Shown one piece after another: positions 5,951-13,167 of a stretch of 13,495 bases of DNA (its first letter is position 1; the number at the start of each line of letters is the position of its first letter). This DNA comes from an uncultured bacterium. GTDB taxonomy: Bacteria > Bacillota > Clostridia > Oscillospirales > Acutalibacteraceae. The translations under genes were made by a program, and so were the position numbers. The stretch is taken from contig CAMFFI010000012.1 of assembly GCA_945949625.1 (NCBI GenBank), forward strand, positions 1 to 13,495, given 5' to 3'. Under the pieces are notes generated by a model that worked only from the letters and a program-made list of their open reading frames with translations, ran no database searches and was not told the DNA's origin.

Positions 5951-8224
5951 TTATTTCAAGTAGGTACCGTTTTCACCTATTTTTCCTGAAATTCCGGTAA
6001 AACCTGAACCACAGCATACATATACTCTCATATTGCCCTTTGCCAATGACGGTACTGTAAGTGTTCCGTTTGTTACATTCTGAGTTTCACCGGTAACAGC
6101 GTCAATATATGTTCCGTTTGGAATGTTCTTAAAGGTTGCGCCGTTTGAAATTGTAACAAGTGCAAGGCTGTCAACACCTTCGGATGCGTTTGTGTAACGG
6201 CGTATATAAGCCATATTGCCTGATACATATGAACTGTCAACAGTATATTGACCTTTCTGTAAAGCAGGAACTGCCTGACGGATAAGGTTAAGCTGTCTTA
6301 AATGAACAGCAAGCGGCTGGTTAAGAGTATCTGCAACCTTTCCGGATGCTGAGTATTTACCAAAATCATTTGCAGTTACATTACCTTCAAGGTAATCTCC
6401 AAAATATGCACGTCCGGAATCGGCAAGAGGTGAAGAAGCACCCGGGTCAATGTTTGCGCCCTTCATAAATTCAACCTCAGTGCCATAGTAAACACAAGGA
6501 ATACCGCGGAATGTAAACATTAAGTCCATATTTTCTGCCCATGCCTGAGTTCCGCCGTTGTAGCGAACTGCCTGACATCTGTCAGGTGCATAGTCGTGAG
6601 AATCAACATAAACAACATTCCATGTGGAATCGTTAAATGCAAAGTCTTCTTCTTTTGCAGTTCTGAATGCCTCATCAGCAGTATAGAAGTTCCAGTGCAT
6701 TGTAAAGTCAATTACGCCTGTGCCGTTAGCTTTGCTGTAATCTGGGGTATGATAACTGATGCCGTTAAGGAATGCATTATCACTCTTTTCAAGCTGATCG
6801 GCACTCTTGAACATATGCTCATTATAGTGAGTCTTTGAGTTTTCGTTGTTTGTGTTCCAGTCGGAGAATTCAGTTCCCCAGTTATTTTGCCACTGGCTTT
6901 CTGTTTCTTTCCATGTGTAGAAGAAAGGAGAATCCGAAGCACCGCCTTCGTTAATATACTGACTCCATCTTGCGCAAACCTCACCGAAGATATAGAAATT
7001 ATCTATGCCTGAGAAAGCAGGGAAATAAGCGCTGTTCAGCGTCCAGCGGTTGATGTGCTTTTCAGTATCAAGACGGAAGGCGTCAACGCCCATATTTGCA
7101 TAATTAACATATGTATCGGTAATATACTTTGCTACAACAGGGTTTTCCGTATTAATATCTACACAGTCGCCTGCCATAGAACCCTGCTGTTCAATATTTC
7201 CGCCATATCCCATATTGCGTTCTCTGTGATATGTTTCATTGGCGTCGTGTCCGTTATTCTTAAGGTCCTTCATAATATCAAGTCTTGCCTGGAACTGAGC
7301 TGCACCGTTAAGAGAATCATAATTAGGATAGCTCTTGTCAAGATCCGAGCCTTCAACAACCTTCATACAGCTTACATCGCCAAGATCCTGAACGGAACTG
7401 TATTCCTTGGTAAACATCTGACAAAGCTCAGGGTCGCCAAAGTTGCCGGTATGATTCCATACAACGTCCTGGACAATTTTCATACCTTTTTCGTGAACTG
7501 CATCAATCAAGTCCTGATATGTTGCGCCGTCGCTTTCATAACGTACGTCAACAGTTGATAAATCAAAAGCGTGGTAACCGTGATAGTCCATACCTGACGC
7601 ATTGGTAACAACAGGAGTAATCCATACTGCTGTAAAGCCGAGAGCCTTTATGTAGTCAAGTTTGTCAATAAGGCCTTTAAAATCACCTCTCCACGCAGGG
7701 TCGGAATCGGGGTTGTTAGCCTTTTTATCGTCCCAGCAGTGAACGTTGTTGCCGCTGTCGCCGTCATAGAAACGTGTGGTAATTACAAAATAAATGGATT
7801 CTTCACGGAAGTCGGTTCTTTCCCAATCGTCCACCTGTGACGGGTCTTTTGCATACCATCTGTTGTTTTTGTACCACCATTCGCCTGTGTTCCTTGTAAG
7901 CTCTGCTGACTGAACACCGTTGTCAACGAACATAAGGTTTATCTTGGTAACATTTGAAAATTTGTATGTGTACCAATTAGCCTGTGTTTCTCTGGTCATT
8001 ACTTTTCCGGGATAAGAAGTTTCCATATTAAAGGGCAGGCTGTTCCAATAATAAACATAGGGAGCACTGCCGCTTTCGGAATAATAGTGAACTGTTATTC
8101 CCGAATCTGCCTGTGCCTGAGCTTCTTCGGTTTCGGCAGCATTAACACTTACTGAAAATACTGCAATACTGCATATAACAGCAAAAACCAAAAGAAGTGA
8201 AACAATTTTCTTTAATTTAGTCAT
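5951..8224 (-). CDS. Secreted GH13 alpha-amylase-family enzyme with N-terminal starch-binding module
   Basis: Extracellular starch or glycogen hydrolase. Start is ATG 8224 behind a perfect AGGAGG (about 7 nt), giving 757 residues. A Sec signal peptide (1 to about 29, cleavage near VNA-AE) is followed by a CBM26-like module (about 42-125) with the aromatic-rich pattern YVYYWNS, PGKVM, WYTYKF and EWWYKNNRWY. The GH13 barrel spans about 143-650. Region I is DVVWNH (253-258), and region II DAFRLDTEKH has nucleophile Asp386. Region III FGEV has acid/base Glu415, and region IV VDSHD has Asp544. A domain-C-like beta region (about 655-735) ends the protein. Region IV has Ser542 where Asn is usual. 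No dockerin, sortase signal or S-layer domain is seen, so the enzyme is probably released freely. Subfamily and exact specificity (amylase versus neopullulanase) are not assigned. Confidence 0.93.
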   Translation of the reverse strand: MTKLKKIVSLLLVFAVICSIAVFSVSVNAAETEEAQAQADSGITVHYYSESGSAPYVYYWNSLPFNMETSYPGKVMTRETQANWYTYKFSNVTKINLMFVDNGVQSAELTRNTGEWWYKNNRWYAKDPSQVDDWERTDFREESIYFVITTRFYDGDSGNNVHCWDDKKANNPDSDPAWRGDFKGLIDKLDYIKALGFTAVWITPVVTNASGMDYHGYHAFDLSTVDVRYESDGATYQDLIDAVHEKGMKIVQDVVWNHTGNFGDPELCQMFTKEYSSVQDLGDVSCMKVVEGSDLDKSYPNYDSLNGAAQFQARLDIMKDLKNNGHDANETYHRERNMGYGGNIEQQGSMAGDCVDINTENPVVAKYITDTYVNYANMGVDAFRLDTEKHINRWTLNSAYFPAFSGIDNFYIFGEVCARWSQYINEGGASDSPFFYTWKETESQWQNNWGTEFSDWNTNNENSKTHYNEHMFKSADQLEKSDNAFLNGISYHTPDYSKANGTGVIDFTMHWNFYTADEAFRTAKEEDFAFNDSTWNVVYVDSHDYAPDRCQAVRYNGGTQAWAENMDLMFTFRGIPCVYYGTEVEFMKGANIDPGASSPLADSGRAYFGDYLEGNVTANDFGKYSASGKVADTLNQPLAVHLRQLNLIRQAVPALQKGQYTVDSSYVSGNMAYIRRYTNASEGVDSLALVTISNGATFKNIPNGTYIDAVTGETQNVTNGTLTVPSLAKGNMRVYVCCGSGFTGISGKIGENGTYLK

Positions 8225-8477
8225 TTCAATCCTCCTAAATAAAGTATAAAGACATACAATATACAAGGTTATTATAATTTATAATGACTCTTTGATTTTT
8301 CTATATAAGAATTTTGCCAGTTTTAGACCGCCAATTTTTACTTTAATTTTTTATGCAATTTACACAAATTGGTATAATACCATTAATTAAATGTAGTTTT
8401 TATATAATCTAAGGTAAAGAATTTTTCAAATTTTTCTCCCAATTTCTATTCTGTTATTGATGTAAAGCGCTATATTA
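8225..8477. other. Gene-free upstream region of the amylase gene
   Basis: About 250 bp of AT-rich DNA between the amylase start and the terminator of the export operon. It holds AGGAGG next to the start. A TATAAT on the minus strand (8276-8271) is a possible amylase -10, but I find no good -35 at 17 bp. The first copy of a 20-bp repeat (8370-8389) also lies here. No ORF with a ribosome site is seen. Its length and lack of coding potential suggest a regulatory region for the amylase. Confidence 0.5.
8370..8389 (+). repeat. 20-bp direct repeat, copy 1 (upstream of amylase)
   Basis: tggtataataccattaatta, identical to 12056-12075. It contains the odd-length palindrome GGTAT-A-ATACC. Here it lies about 145 bp upstream of the amylase start. 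No -35-like hexamer at 17 bp and no plus-strand gene follow it, so an operator role fits better than a promoter role at this copy. Confidence 0.6.
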
Positions 8478-8513
8478 AAAATCCACCGTATCCAAAAGAA
8501 CACGGTGGATTTT
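8478..8513 (-). terminator. Terminator of the tetR-ABC export operon
   Basis: A 12-bp inverted repeat aaaatccaccgt / acggtggatttt with a 12-nt loop. On the minus strand the 3' arm runs into GGATTTTT. It begins 8 bp past the permease stop. Confidence 0.85.
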
Positions 8514-8521
8514 CCTATATC

Positions 8522-9253
8522 TTAATTTCTTTTCATTTTTACGGTGAATACCAGTATCGCCGCCACTGTTACGACAACAGTATATGAAAGCACCCACCAT
8601 ATATGCGGGAAAATTGCTTCAAAATTACCGGAAAGAACAGCTCTTTCAAGCTGAACACAGTGAATAAACGGCAAAGCATTTGCTATATCCTTAAATACTC
8701 CGCCTACAAGCTCAACGTCAAACCATACGCCCGACAGCCAAGCCGACAGATTTGTAAGCAAAGCTCCACAAATACCGCCTACCTGCTTATCGTTAAAAAT
8801 ACTTCCGCATAAAAGGCCTAATGAAATGAAAAACAAAGCGGTGATAAGCATAAATAAAATTGAATACAAAACATTTATTGTAATCTGCAACCCAAAAACT
8901 ACGGCGACAGCATAGCAAATAATACTTTGAGCCAATGCAATAGGTATAACGGGAAGTATGTATCCCAGAATATAGTCGCAGGCTGTTAAGGGCGTTGTGT
9001 AAAGTCTTTGAATCAAAGAGCTTGAACGGTCTTTAGCAATAAGCTGTGCCGAAAACAACGTCATAAATGACAAGCCGAAAACTGCAACTCCGGGAGTAAG
9101 AGAATCAATTTCAAAAAGACTTACAGGTATATTTTTCTGAATGGTACTTAATAAAATCAAAACCACCAAAGGAAATCCAAGGCCGAAAGCAATGTTCAAC
9201 GGGTCACGTATTATTTCTTTGGCTGTACGTTTTGAAAATGTAATCATTCTCAT
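8522..9253 (-). CDS. ABC-2 type transporter permease
   Basis: Membrane half of an export ABC transporter; 243 residues. An N-terminal cytoplasmic segment (about 1-20) is followed by roughly six hydrophobic segments, near 22-40, 57-75, 97-120, 128-150, 158-180 and 213-238. The amphipathic stretch AKDRSSSLIQRLYTTPLTACDYILGYI after the second segment is typical of ABC-2 (drug/polysaccharide/lipid exporter) permeases. The start ATG 9253 directly follows the ATPase stop (TAAATG) with GGAGGG upstream; ATG 9247 is an alternative. At about 240 residues it is a short permease that would need to homodimerise. The cargo is unknown. Co-transcription with a TetR regulator suggests an inducible drug, peptide or toxic-metabolite exporter. 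Confidence 0.9.
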   Translation of the reverse strand: MRMITFSKRTAKEIIRDPLNIAFGLGFPLVVLILLSTIQKNIPVSLFEIDSLTPGVAVFGLSFMTLFSAQLIAKDRSSSLIQRLYTTPLTACDYILGYILPVIPIALAQSIICYAVAVVFGLQITINVLYSILFMLITALFFISLGLLCGSIFNDKQVGGICGALLTNLSAWLSGVWFDVELVGGVFKDIANALPFIHCVQLERAVLSGNFEAIFPHIWWVLSYTVVVTVAAILVFTVKMKRN

Positions 9254-9979
9254 TTATTTTCCCTCCTTTACAAGCTTTACAAAAGCGTCTTCAAATTTAT
9301 CGGTTTCTGCTTTTGTTTTGATTTCATCGGAGGTTCCCACAAACAGAAGCTTACCGTGCTTCATAATTGCAATTCTGTCTGAAAGGGACTCTGCCTCTTC
9401 CATATAGTGAGTTGTTAAAATAATTGTTATTTTTCCTTTAAGGCTGTTTATAACGTCCCAAAGCTCGCTCCTTGCAAGAACGTCCAGACCAAGCGTAGGT
9501 TCATCCAAAAACAAAATTTCAGGCTCGGAAATCAGCGCCATCGCTATACTTAATCGTCTTTGCCAGCCTCCCGAAAGCTTTTTTGCCTTTTTCCTTACAA
9601 TTTGCTGAAGGTCAAATTGCTCTATAAGCTCTGCGGTTTTAGCCTTTGTTTTTTGCTTTGAAAATCCGTGAACGCCTGCCATAAGCTCAAGGTTTTCCTT
9701 AACCGTCAGATTAGGCGCTACGGCTGTTTCCTGAGGCGAAACCGCAATAATTGATTTTACCTCTCCGGCATTATTCACAATACTTCTGCCATTAAGATGT
9801 GCGTCGCCGCTTGTAGGCTTTGTAAGGCAGGAAAGCATTTTTATTGTGGTTGTTTTTCCTGCACCGTTTACCCCCAAAAGAGAAAACAGCTCTCCCTTAT
9901 GTATTGACAGATTCAAATTGTCAACAGCTGTTATATCCTTGTATTTTTTCGTCAGGTTTTTGGTAATAATAGCCTCCAT
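9254..9979 (-). CDS. ABC transporter ATP-binding protein
   Basis: Cytoplasmic nucleotide-binding subunit that powers the neighbouring permease; 241 residues. Walker A GVNGAGKT is at 36-43, the Q-loop glutamine near 83, signature LSGGW at 135-139, Walker B ILFLDEP at 155-161 followed by TLGLDV, and the switch histidine at 191 (TTHYMEEAE). The HYMEEAE motif and overall layout match the CcmA/DrrA-like multidrug-export branch. The third residue after LSGG is W, making LSGGWQRR rather than the common LSGGMKRR, a minor variation. The start ATG is immediately after the tetR stop (TAAATG) with AAGGGAGA inside the tetR end. Confidence 0.95.
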   Translation of the reverse strand: MEAIITKNLTKKYKDITAVDNLNLSIHKGELFSLLGVNGAGKTTTIKMLSCLTKPTSGDAHLNGRSIVNNAGEVKSIIAVSPQETAVAPNLTVKENLELMAGVHGFSKQKTKAKTAELIEQFDLQQIVRKKAKKLSGGWQRRLSIAMALISEPEILFLDEPTLGLDVLARSELWDVINSLKGKITIILTTHYMEEAESLSDRIAIMKHGKLLFVGTSDEIKTKAETDKFEDAFVKLVKEGK

Positions 9980-10555
9980 TTACTTATCTCCCTTAGTGTA
10001 TTTGATTTTTAAGCCCTGATAAATGTCTGTAATAATTTTGCTGATTGCCTCAAAATCAAGAGCTAAATATGATGTGGCAAGCATAGTTGCAATACCGTGA
10101 ACACAAGTCCATATTTCAATATGAAAAATATACGCGTCGTCCTTGGAAATCCCCAGATTTTTTGAAATATTTTCTATGATACCAGATATATTTTGCTTTT
10201 CTTCGCTTTCGGTTCTTATTTTTTCTGCAGAACGGTCACGCATAAAAAGCAGCTTGAAAAGCTCTTTCTCTTCTTTTGCAAAGCGAATATATCCCATACC
10301 GTAGCATTTATAAGGAGGATACAGGGCATTTTTTATCTCCTGCTCAATATATTTATCATACGCCTTTTCGGCAACTTTAATAAGTTCCTGCTTTAATTCA
10401 TCCATTCCTTTAAAAGAAAGATAAATAGGTTGGGTTGAGCATTTCAGCTTTTTAGCCAGACTTCTTGCATTTACAGCGTCTGTTCCGTATTCTCTCACAA
10501 TATCAATTGCAGCTTTTATAATTGCGTCTTTGGTAATTTGCTTTTTTGCGGGCAT
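9980..10555 (-). CDS. TetR-family transcriptional regulator with WHG-type C-terminal domain
   Basis: Probable ligand-responsive repressor; 191 residues. The N-terminal helix-turn-helix domain (about 8-54) shows the family pattern NARSLAKKLKCSTQPIYLSFKGMDEL, where the YxxF segment is typical of the recognition helix and helix 4. The C-terminal domain contains W149 and H153-G154 in IEIWTCVHGIATM, the signature of the WHG domain of TetR regulators. It is the first gene of a three-gene operon with the ABC exporter. The ribosome site is GGAG about 8 nt before ATG. Its promoter is covered by regularly spaced palindromes, so autorepression of the whole operon, relieved by the exported compound, is the likely scheme (inference). 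Confidence 0.94.
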   Translation of the reverse strand: MPAKKQITKDAIIKAAIDIVREYGTDAVNARSLAKKLKCSTQPIYLSFKGMDELKQELIKVAEKAYDKYIEQEIKNALYPPYKCYGMGYIRFAKEEKELFKLLFMRDRSAEKIRTESEEKQNISGIIENISKNLGISKDDAYIFHIEIWTCVHGIATMLATSYLALDFEAISKIITDIYQGLKIKYTKGDK

Positions 10556-10569
10556 AAAATCATCTCCAT

Positions 10570-10620
10570 GTTATCGATAACAATTGTTATTAATAACAAT
10601 TGTTATTATACAACTGTTGT
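10570..10620 (-). promoter_or_regulatory. Palindromic operator array over the tetR promoter
   Basis: Two exact copies of the 14-bp palindrome ATAACAATTGTTAT (10577-10590, 10593-10606) are separated by TA. They are flanked by the palindrome GTTATCGATAAC (10570-10581) and by ACAACTGTTGT (10610-10620). Centres of symmetry fall every 8 bp at 10575.5, 10583.5, 10591.5 and 10599.5, i.e. a 16-bp tandem unit. The array covers the spacer, the -10 and the first transcribed bases, as expected for a TetR-type operator. Confidence 0.85.
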
Positions 10621-10633
10621 TTTTGGTTGTCAA
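10605..10633 (-). promoter_or_regulatory. Promoter of the tetR-ABC operon
   Basis: Minus strand TTGACA (10633-10628), a 17-bp spacer and TATAAT (10610-10605): an exact SigA consensus. The -10 overlaps the palindrome array. Transcription would start near 10598 and leave a leader of about 43 nt. Confidence 0.9.
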
Positions 10634-10742
10634 GCGCTTTTTAAAAATAGATTAATTTACTTTTTATATGCAGACAGGTTATGTTACAAAAACCAATTTT
10701 GTCCTACTGTTTCCCGGCAGTTTTCCAAAAAGATATAGCAAA

Positions 10743-10766
10743 AAGGCTGCGAAATTACGCAGCCTT
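10743..10766 (-). terminator. Terminator of the L,D-transpeptidase gene
   Basis: A 9-bp stem AAGGCTGCG / CGCAGCCTT with a 6-nt loop, followed on the minus strand by TTTTTGC. It lies 21 bp past the stop codon. The remaining bases up to the tetR promoter (10634-10737) show nothing recognisable. Confidence 0.9.
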
Positions 10767-10787
10767 ACTTAAAATATTGAATTCAGC

Positions 10788-11972
10788 TTAAACAACTGTT
10801 ACCGTTATATCAACTCTGTCGGTTCTATACATAGCGTCGGTGGCAATATAGGAAATTATATATTTTCCCGGCTTATTATTGTAAACGTGACCTTTTGTTT
10901 TTATTTTGTCGGTTATATCGTTTGAACAGGTATCAACAGCCGATATTCCGTCTAACAGATTAACGCTTTCGCCTTTTTTAATTTCTATATTCTTTGCTCC
11001 GCTGATTACGGGCTTTTTATCATTATAGGGATTGCTTTCGTCATCATCGGTGGGGTCCCAGCCGTTTGATTCATCAGTAATATTCATACTTTCAGGTCTT
11101 CCTAACGGTCCGGGGTTATCGTCGTCATAAACCACAACCTCTGTTCCCACATCGCAGTTATCATAAACCCACTTTGTGTCGGCAACAGCCATTCTTACGC
11201 ATCCCATAGAAACGCTTTCTCCAAGGTGATTGTATTCATCTACCTCTAAAGTGTCGGATTCGGCAGAATAGAATGGAACTGAATGGAAAAGATAGTCACC
11301 GGAAAAACCGCTTACATACTTACCGTAAACATTTCCGAAAAGAGGATTCCAGTCAGCCTTGTAATAAATGCTGAATTCTCCGGTAATTGTGCCGTTATCC
11401 GCACCGCAGGAGCAAATCATCGACCTTACGGGAACAGTGTATTCTCCGTTCTGGTCATAAGTATAGGCTGTTACACAGTTTTCTTTTCTGTTCACCTTAA
11501 TATAGTAAGGCATTTTTGTTCCGTCAACGTTTTTAAGATTATTTTGCAAAATACTCTGGTTTGCAACAATTGCAGTTGAATATCTTTTTTCGTCATCTTC
11601 ATTCTTAATAACTTTAATATTACAGGTTATTTCCTGCTCTTTATACTTTACTGTAATTTCAGCCACACCGACAGAAATTGCGTCAACTCTTCCTGCGTCA
11701 TCAACAGAGGCTACCTTTTCATTATTGCTTGTCCACTGAACATTTTGCATTTCTTCTTCGGAAATTCCGTCAAGACTGATTAATTCCGCGTCGCCTGCTT
11801 CAAGTATAAGCACATCATCGGTTGCGGAATTTGAAAGTACAAATTCCGAAATATTTCCGGCAGTATCCGGTTGGGTTTCTTCCGTAGGACTCGTGGTTTC
11901 ACTTTCACAGCCGCAGCCCGACACACAAATTAATAAAGCCAAGCATAAAACTAAGCATAAATACTTTTTCAT
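10788..11972 (-). CDS. Lipoprotein L,D-transpeptidase (YkuD domain) with flanking Ig-like domains
   Basis: Probably a membrane-anchored peptidoglycan cross-linking or protein-attaching enzyme. I start at ATG 11972 (394 residues) because AGGTGA lies 5 nt upstream; the GTG at 11981 is inside that ribosome site. The signal peptide ends in lipobox VSGC (Cys20). An acidic Thr/Ser linker leads to a Big2-like domain (about 46-122, VQWTSNNEKVASVD). The YkuD domain (about 155-282) has His230 in YLFHS and nucleophile Cys258 in SVSMGCVRM. The usual motif is SHGC, and here Met replaces the His before GC. An acidic Asp/Asn/Pro linker (283-318) precedes an Ig-like domain of the DUF5011/Cry22 type (about 321-393). 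It has its own promoter and terminator, hence is monocistronic. Confidence 0.9.
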   Translation of the reverse strand: MKKYLCLVLCLALLICVSGCGCESETTSPTEETQPDTAGNISEFVLSNSATDDVLILEAGDAELISLDGISEEEMQNVQWTSNNEKVASVDDAGRVDAISVGVAEITVKYKEQEITCNIKVIKNEDDEKRYSTAIVANQSILQNNLKNVDGTKMPYYIKVNRKENCVTAYTYDQNGEYTVPVRSMICSCGADNGTITGEFSIYYKADWNPLFGNVYGKYVSGFSGDYLFHSVPFYSAESDTLEVDEYNHLGESVSMGCVRMAVADTKWVYDNCDVGTEVVVYDDDNPGPLGRPESMNITDESNGWDPTDDDESNPYNDKKPVISGAKNIEIKKGESVNLLDGISAVDTCSNDITDKIKTKGHVYNNKPGKYIISYIATDAMYRTDRVDITVTVV

Positions 11973-12000
11973 ACAATTCACCTAATATAAGTATGTGTAT

Positions 12001-12029
12001 ATTTTATAACTTTTCGCTTTATTTATCAA
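12001..12029 (-). promoter_or_regulatory. Promoter of the L,D-transpeptidase gene
   Basis: Minus strand TTGATA (12029-12024), a 17-bp spacer and TAAAAT (12006-12001); one mismatch in each hexamer. Located about 30 bp before the start codon. Confidence 0.65.
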
Positions 12030-12055
12030 GCAATATTTTATTTTTCAGTATTATG

Positions 12056-12075
12056 TGGTATAATACCATTAATTA
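12056..12075 (+). repeat. 20-bp direct repeat, copy 2, containing an extended -10 promoter element
   Basis: Identical to 8370-8389. It supplies TGGTATAAT: a consensus TATAAT (12059-12064) with the TGN extension (12056-12058), about 75 bp upstream of the DUF5662 start. The -35 region at 17 bp (about 12036-12041, ttttat) is weak, as is common for extended -10 promoters. The palindrome GGTAT-A-ATACC overlaps the -10, so a repressor site is possible. Confidence 0.65.
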
Positions 12076-12137
12076 TCGGCGATTTATTACCGAATATTAC
12101 AAAAATGTTACAAATAATTGAAATACAAGGTGAAACT

Positions 12138-12674
12138 ATGGCACATCCCATAAAACATTTCAGAACTATAACAAAACACCGTCACAAGGTAATAGCAAAC
12201 TGCTTGCGTGCGGGAATATTTCGGCAGGGACTGTTTCATGATTTATCAAAATACAGCCCTACGGAATTTATACCCGGCGCAAAGTATTATCAGGGAACAC
12301 GCTCTCCAAATGAAAAGGAACGTGAGGAATACGGTTTTTCCAATGCGTGGATGCACCACAAAGGCAGAAACCGACACCACTATGAATACTGGAACGATTA
12401 TAACCCCAAAACAAAACAAATTGAAAATGTTGAAATGCCTCTCAGGTATGTTACAGAAATGTTCTGCGACAGAGTTGCCGCAAGTAAAATATACAACGGA
12501 AAAAGCTACAAGGACAGCGACCCTTATACATACTTTCTGAGAATTAAAGGAAAAAACAGAATGCATCCGAACACCGAGGCTCTGCTTGACAAGTTGCTTG
12601 TAATGCTTATGGAAAAAGGCGAAAAGGAAACCTTTGCCTACATAAAAAGCCTTAATATAAAAAGGAGAAAATAA
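12138..12674 (+). CDS. DUF5662 family protein (HD-like His/Asp pattern)
   Basis: Function unknown. I start at ATG 12138 (178 residues, MAHPIKHFRTITKHRHKV) because AAGGTGA lies 4 nt upstream; the upstream in-frame ATG at 12105 has no ribosome site. Family hallmarks are QGLFHDLSKYSPTEF (30-44), YYQGTRSPNEKERE and AWMHHKGRNRHHYEYW (70-85). The histidines and acids line up as His14/His16, His34-Asp35, His73/His74, His80/His81 and Asp111. This is the order expected for an HD-superfamily divalent-metal phosphohydrolase, but I infer that from spacing only. The C-terminus is basic (KRRK). No signal peptide or membrane segment is seen, so it is probably cytoplasmic. It sits directly before an HD-domain gene in the same operon. 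Confidence 0.85.
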   Translation: MAHPIKHFRTITKHRHKVIANCLRAGIFRQGLFHDLSKYSPTEFIPGAKYYQGTRSPNEKEREEYGFSNAWMHHKGRNRHHYEYWNDYNPKTKQIENVEMPLRYVTEMFCDRVAASKIYNGKSYKDSDPYTYFLRIKGKNRMHPNTEALLDKLLVMLMEKGEKETFAYIKSLNIKRRK

Positions 12675-12675
12675 T

Positions 12676-13164
12676 ATGACTGCGGAAAAAGTCTGTGAAA
12701 AAATGATTGAATACTATAAGGGCGACGTAAAAAGAATTAATCATTTTCTAAAGGTCTATGCCTTTGCAAAAACTATAGGGAAATTGGAAAACCTCCCTGA
12801 AAACCAACAGCTTTTGCTGGAAATATCCGCTTTAACTCACGATATAGGCATTAAAGTAAGCGAGGAAAAATACGCAAGCAGTGCCGGCAAATATCAGGAA
12901 CAGGAAGGTCCTGCAATTGCTGAAAAGCTGCTTGACTCCTTAGACTTTGACAAGGATTTTATTGCCGACGTCTGCTATCTTATTGCTCATCATCACACAT
13001 ACACAAACATTAACAGCACTGTTTATCAAATTCTTGTGGAGGCAGATTTTATTGTAAATATTTTTGAGGACAGCCTTGAAAAAGACGCTGTCTTAACAAT
13101 AAAAAACAAGATTTTCAGAACAAAGTCCGGAATTAATATACTGGAAAATCTATATCTTTCATAA
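12676..13164 (+). CDS. HD-domain protein (putative metal-dependent phosphohydrolase)
   Basis: 162 residues, one HD domain filling most of the protein. The metal-binding set is complete: His23 (RINHFLKV), His55-Asp56 (LTHDIG), His105-His107 (AHHHTY) and Asp124 (EADFIVN). A Glu-rich segment QEQEGPAIAEKLL (74-86) matches the helix between HD and HH in this family. The substrate is unknown; nucleotides or phosphorylated metabolites are typical for small HD proteins. There is no RelA/SpoT synthetase, GGDEF or PAS partner. The start ATG is 1 bp after the DUF5662 stop with AAGGAG 9 nt upstream, so the pair is co-translated. A terminator about 60 bp downstream closes the operon. Confidence 0.88.
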   Translation: MTAEKVCEKMIEYYKGDVKRINHFLKVYAFAKTIGKLENLPENQQLLLEISALTHDIGIKVSEEKYASSAGKYQEQEGPAIAEKLLDSLDFDKDFIADVCYLIAHHHTYTNINSTVYQILVEADFIVNIFEDSLEKDAVLTIKNKIFRTKSGINILENLYLS

Positions 13165-13167
13165 CAG

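Noticed and set aside
7055..7558. Plus-strand open frame of 167 codons, hydrophobic
   Set aside because: It is antisense to the GH13 catalytic domain, the start context is poor and no promoter is seen. The apparent hydrophobicity comes from complementary Asp/Asn/Tyr codons.
8461..8475. Possible CcpA cre site (tgtaaagcgctatat) upstream of the amylase gene
   Set aside because: The core AAAGCGCTAT looks cre-like, but the TG and CA flanks fall one base out of register with the 14-bp consensus, and it lies about 240 bp upstream beside the export-operon terminator.
10628..10642. Second cre-like string (tgtcaagcgcttttt) at the tetR promoter
   Set aside because: The outer TG/CA positions do not fit when the central CG is aligned, and the bases are explained by the -35 TTGACA.
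12105..12137. Upstream ATG giving a DUF5662 protein 11 residues longer
   Set aside because: There is no ribosome site ahead of it, and the inner ATG has AAGGTGA at 4 nt and starts with the family-like MAHPIKHF.
12246..12566. Minus-strand open frame of 106 codons
   Set aside because: It is antisense to the DUF5662 gene, whose motifs and ribosome site make it the real gene.
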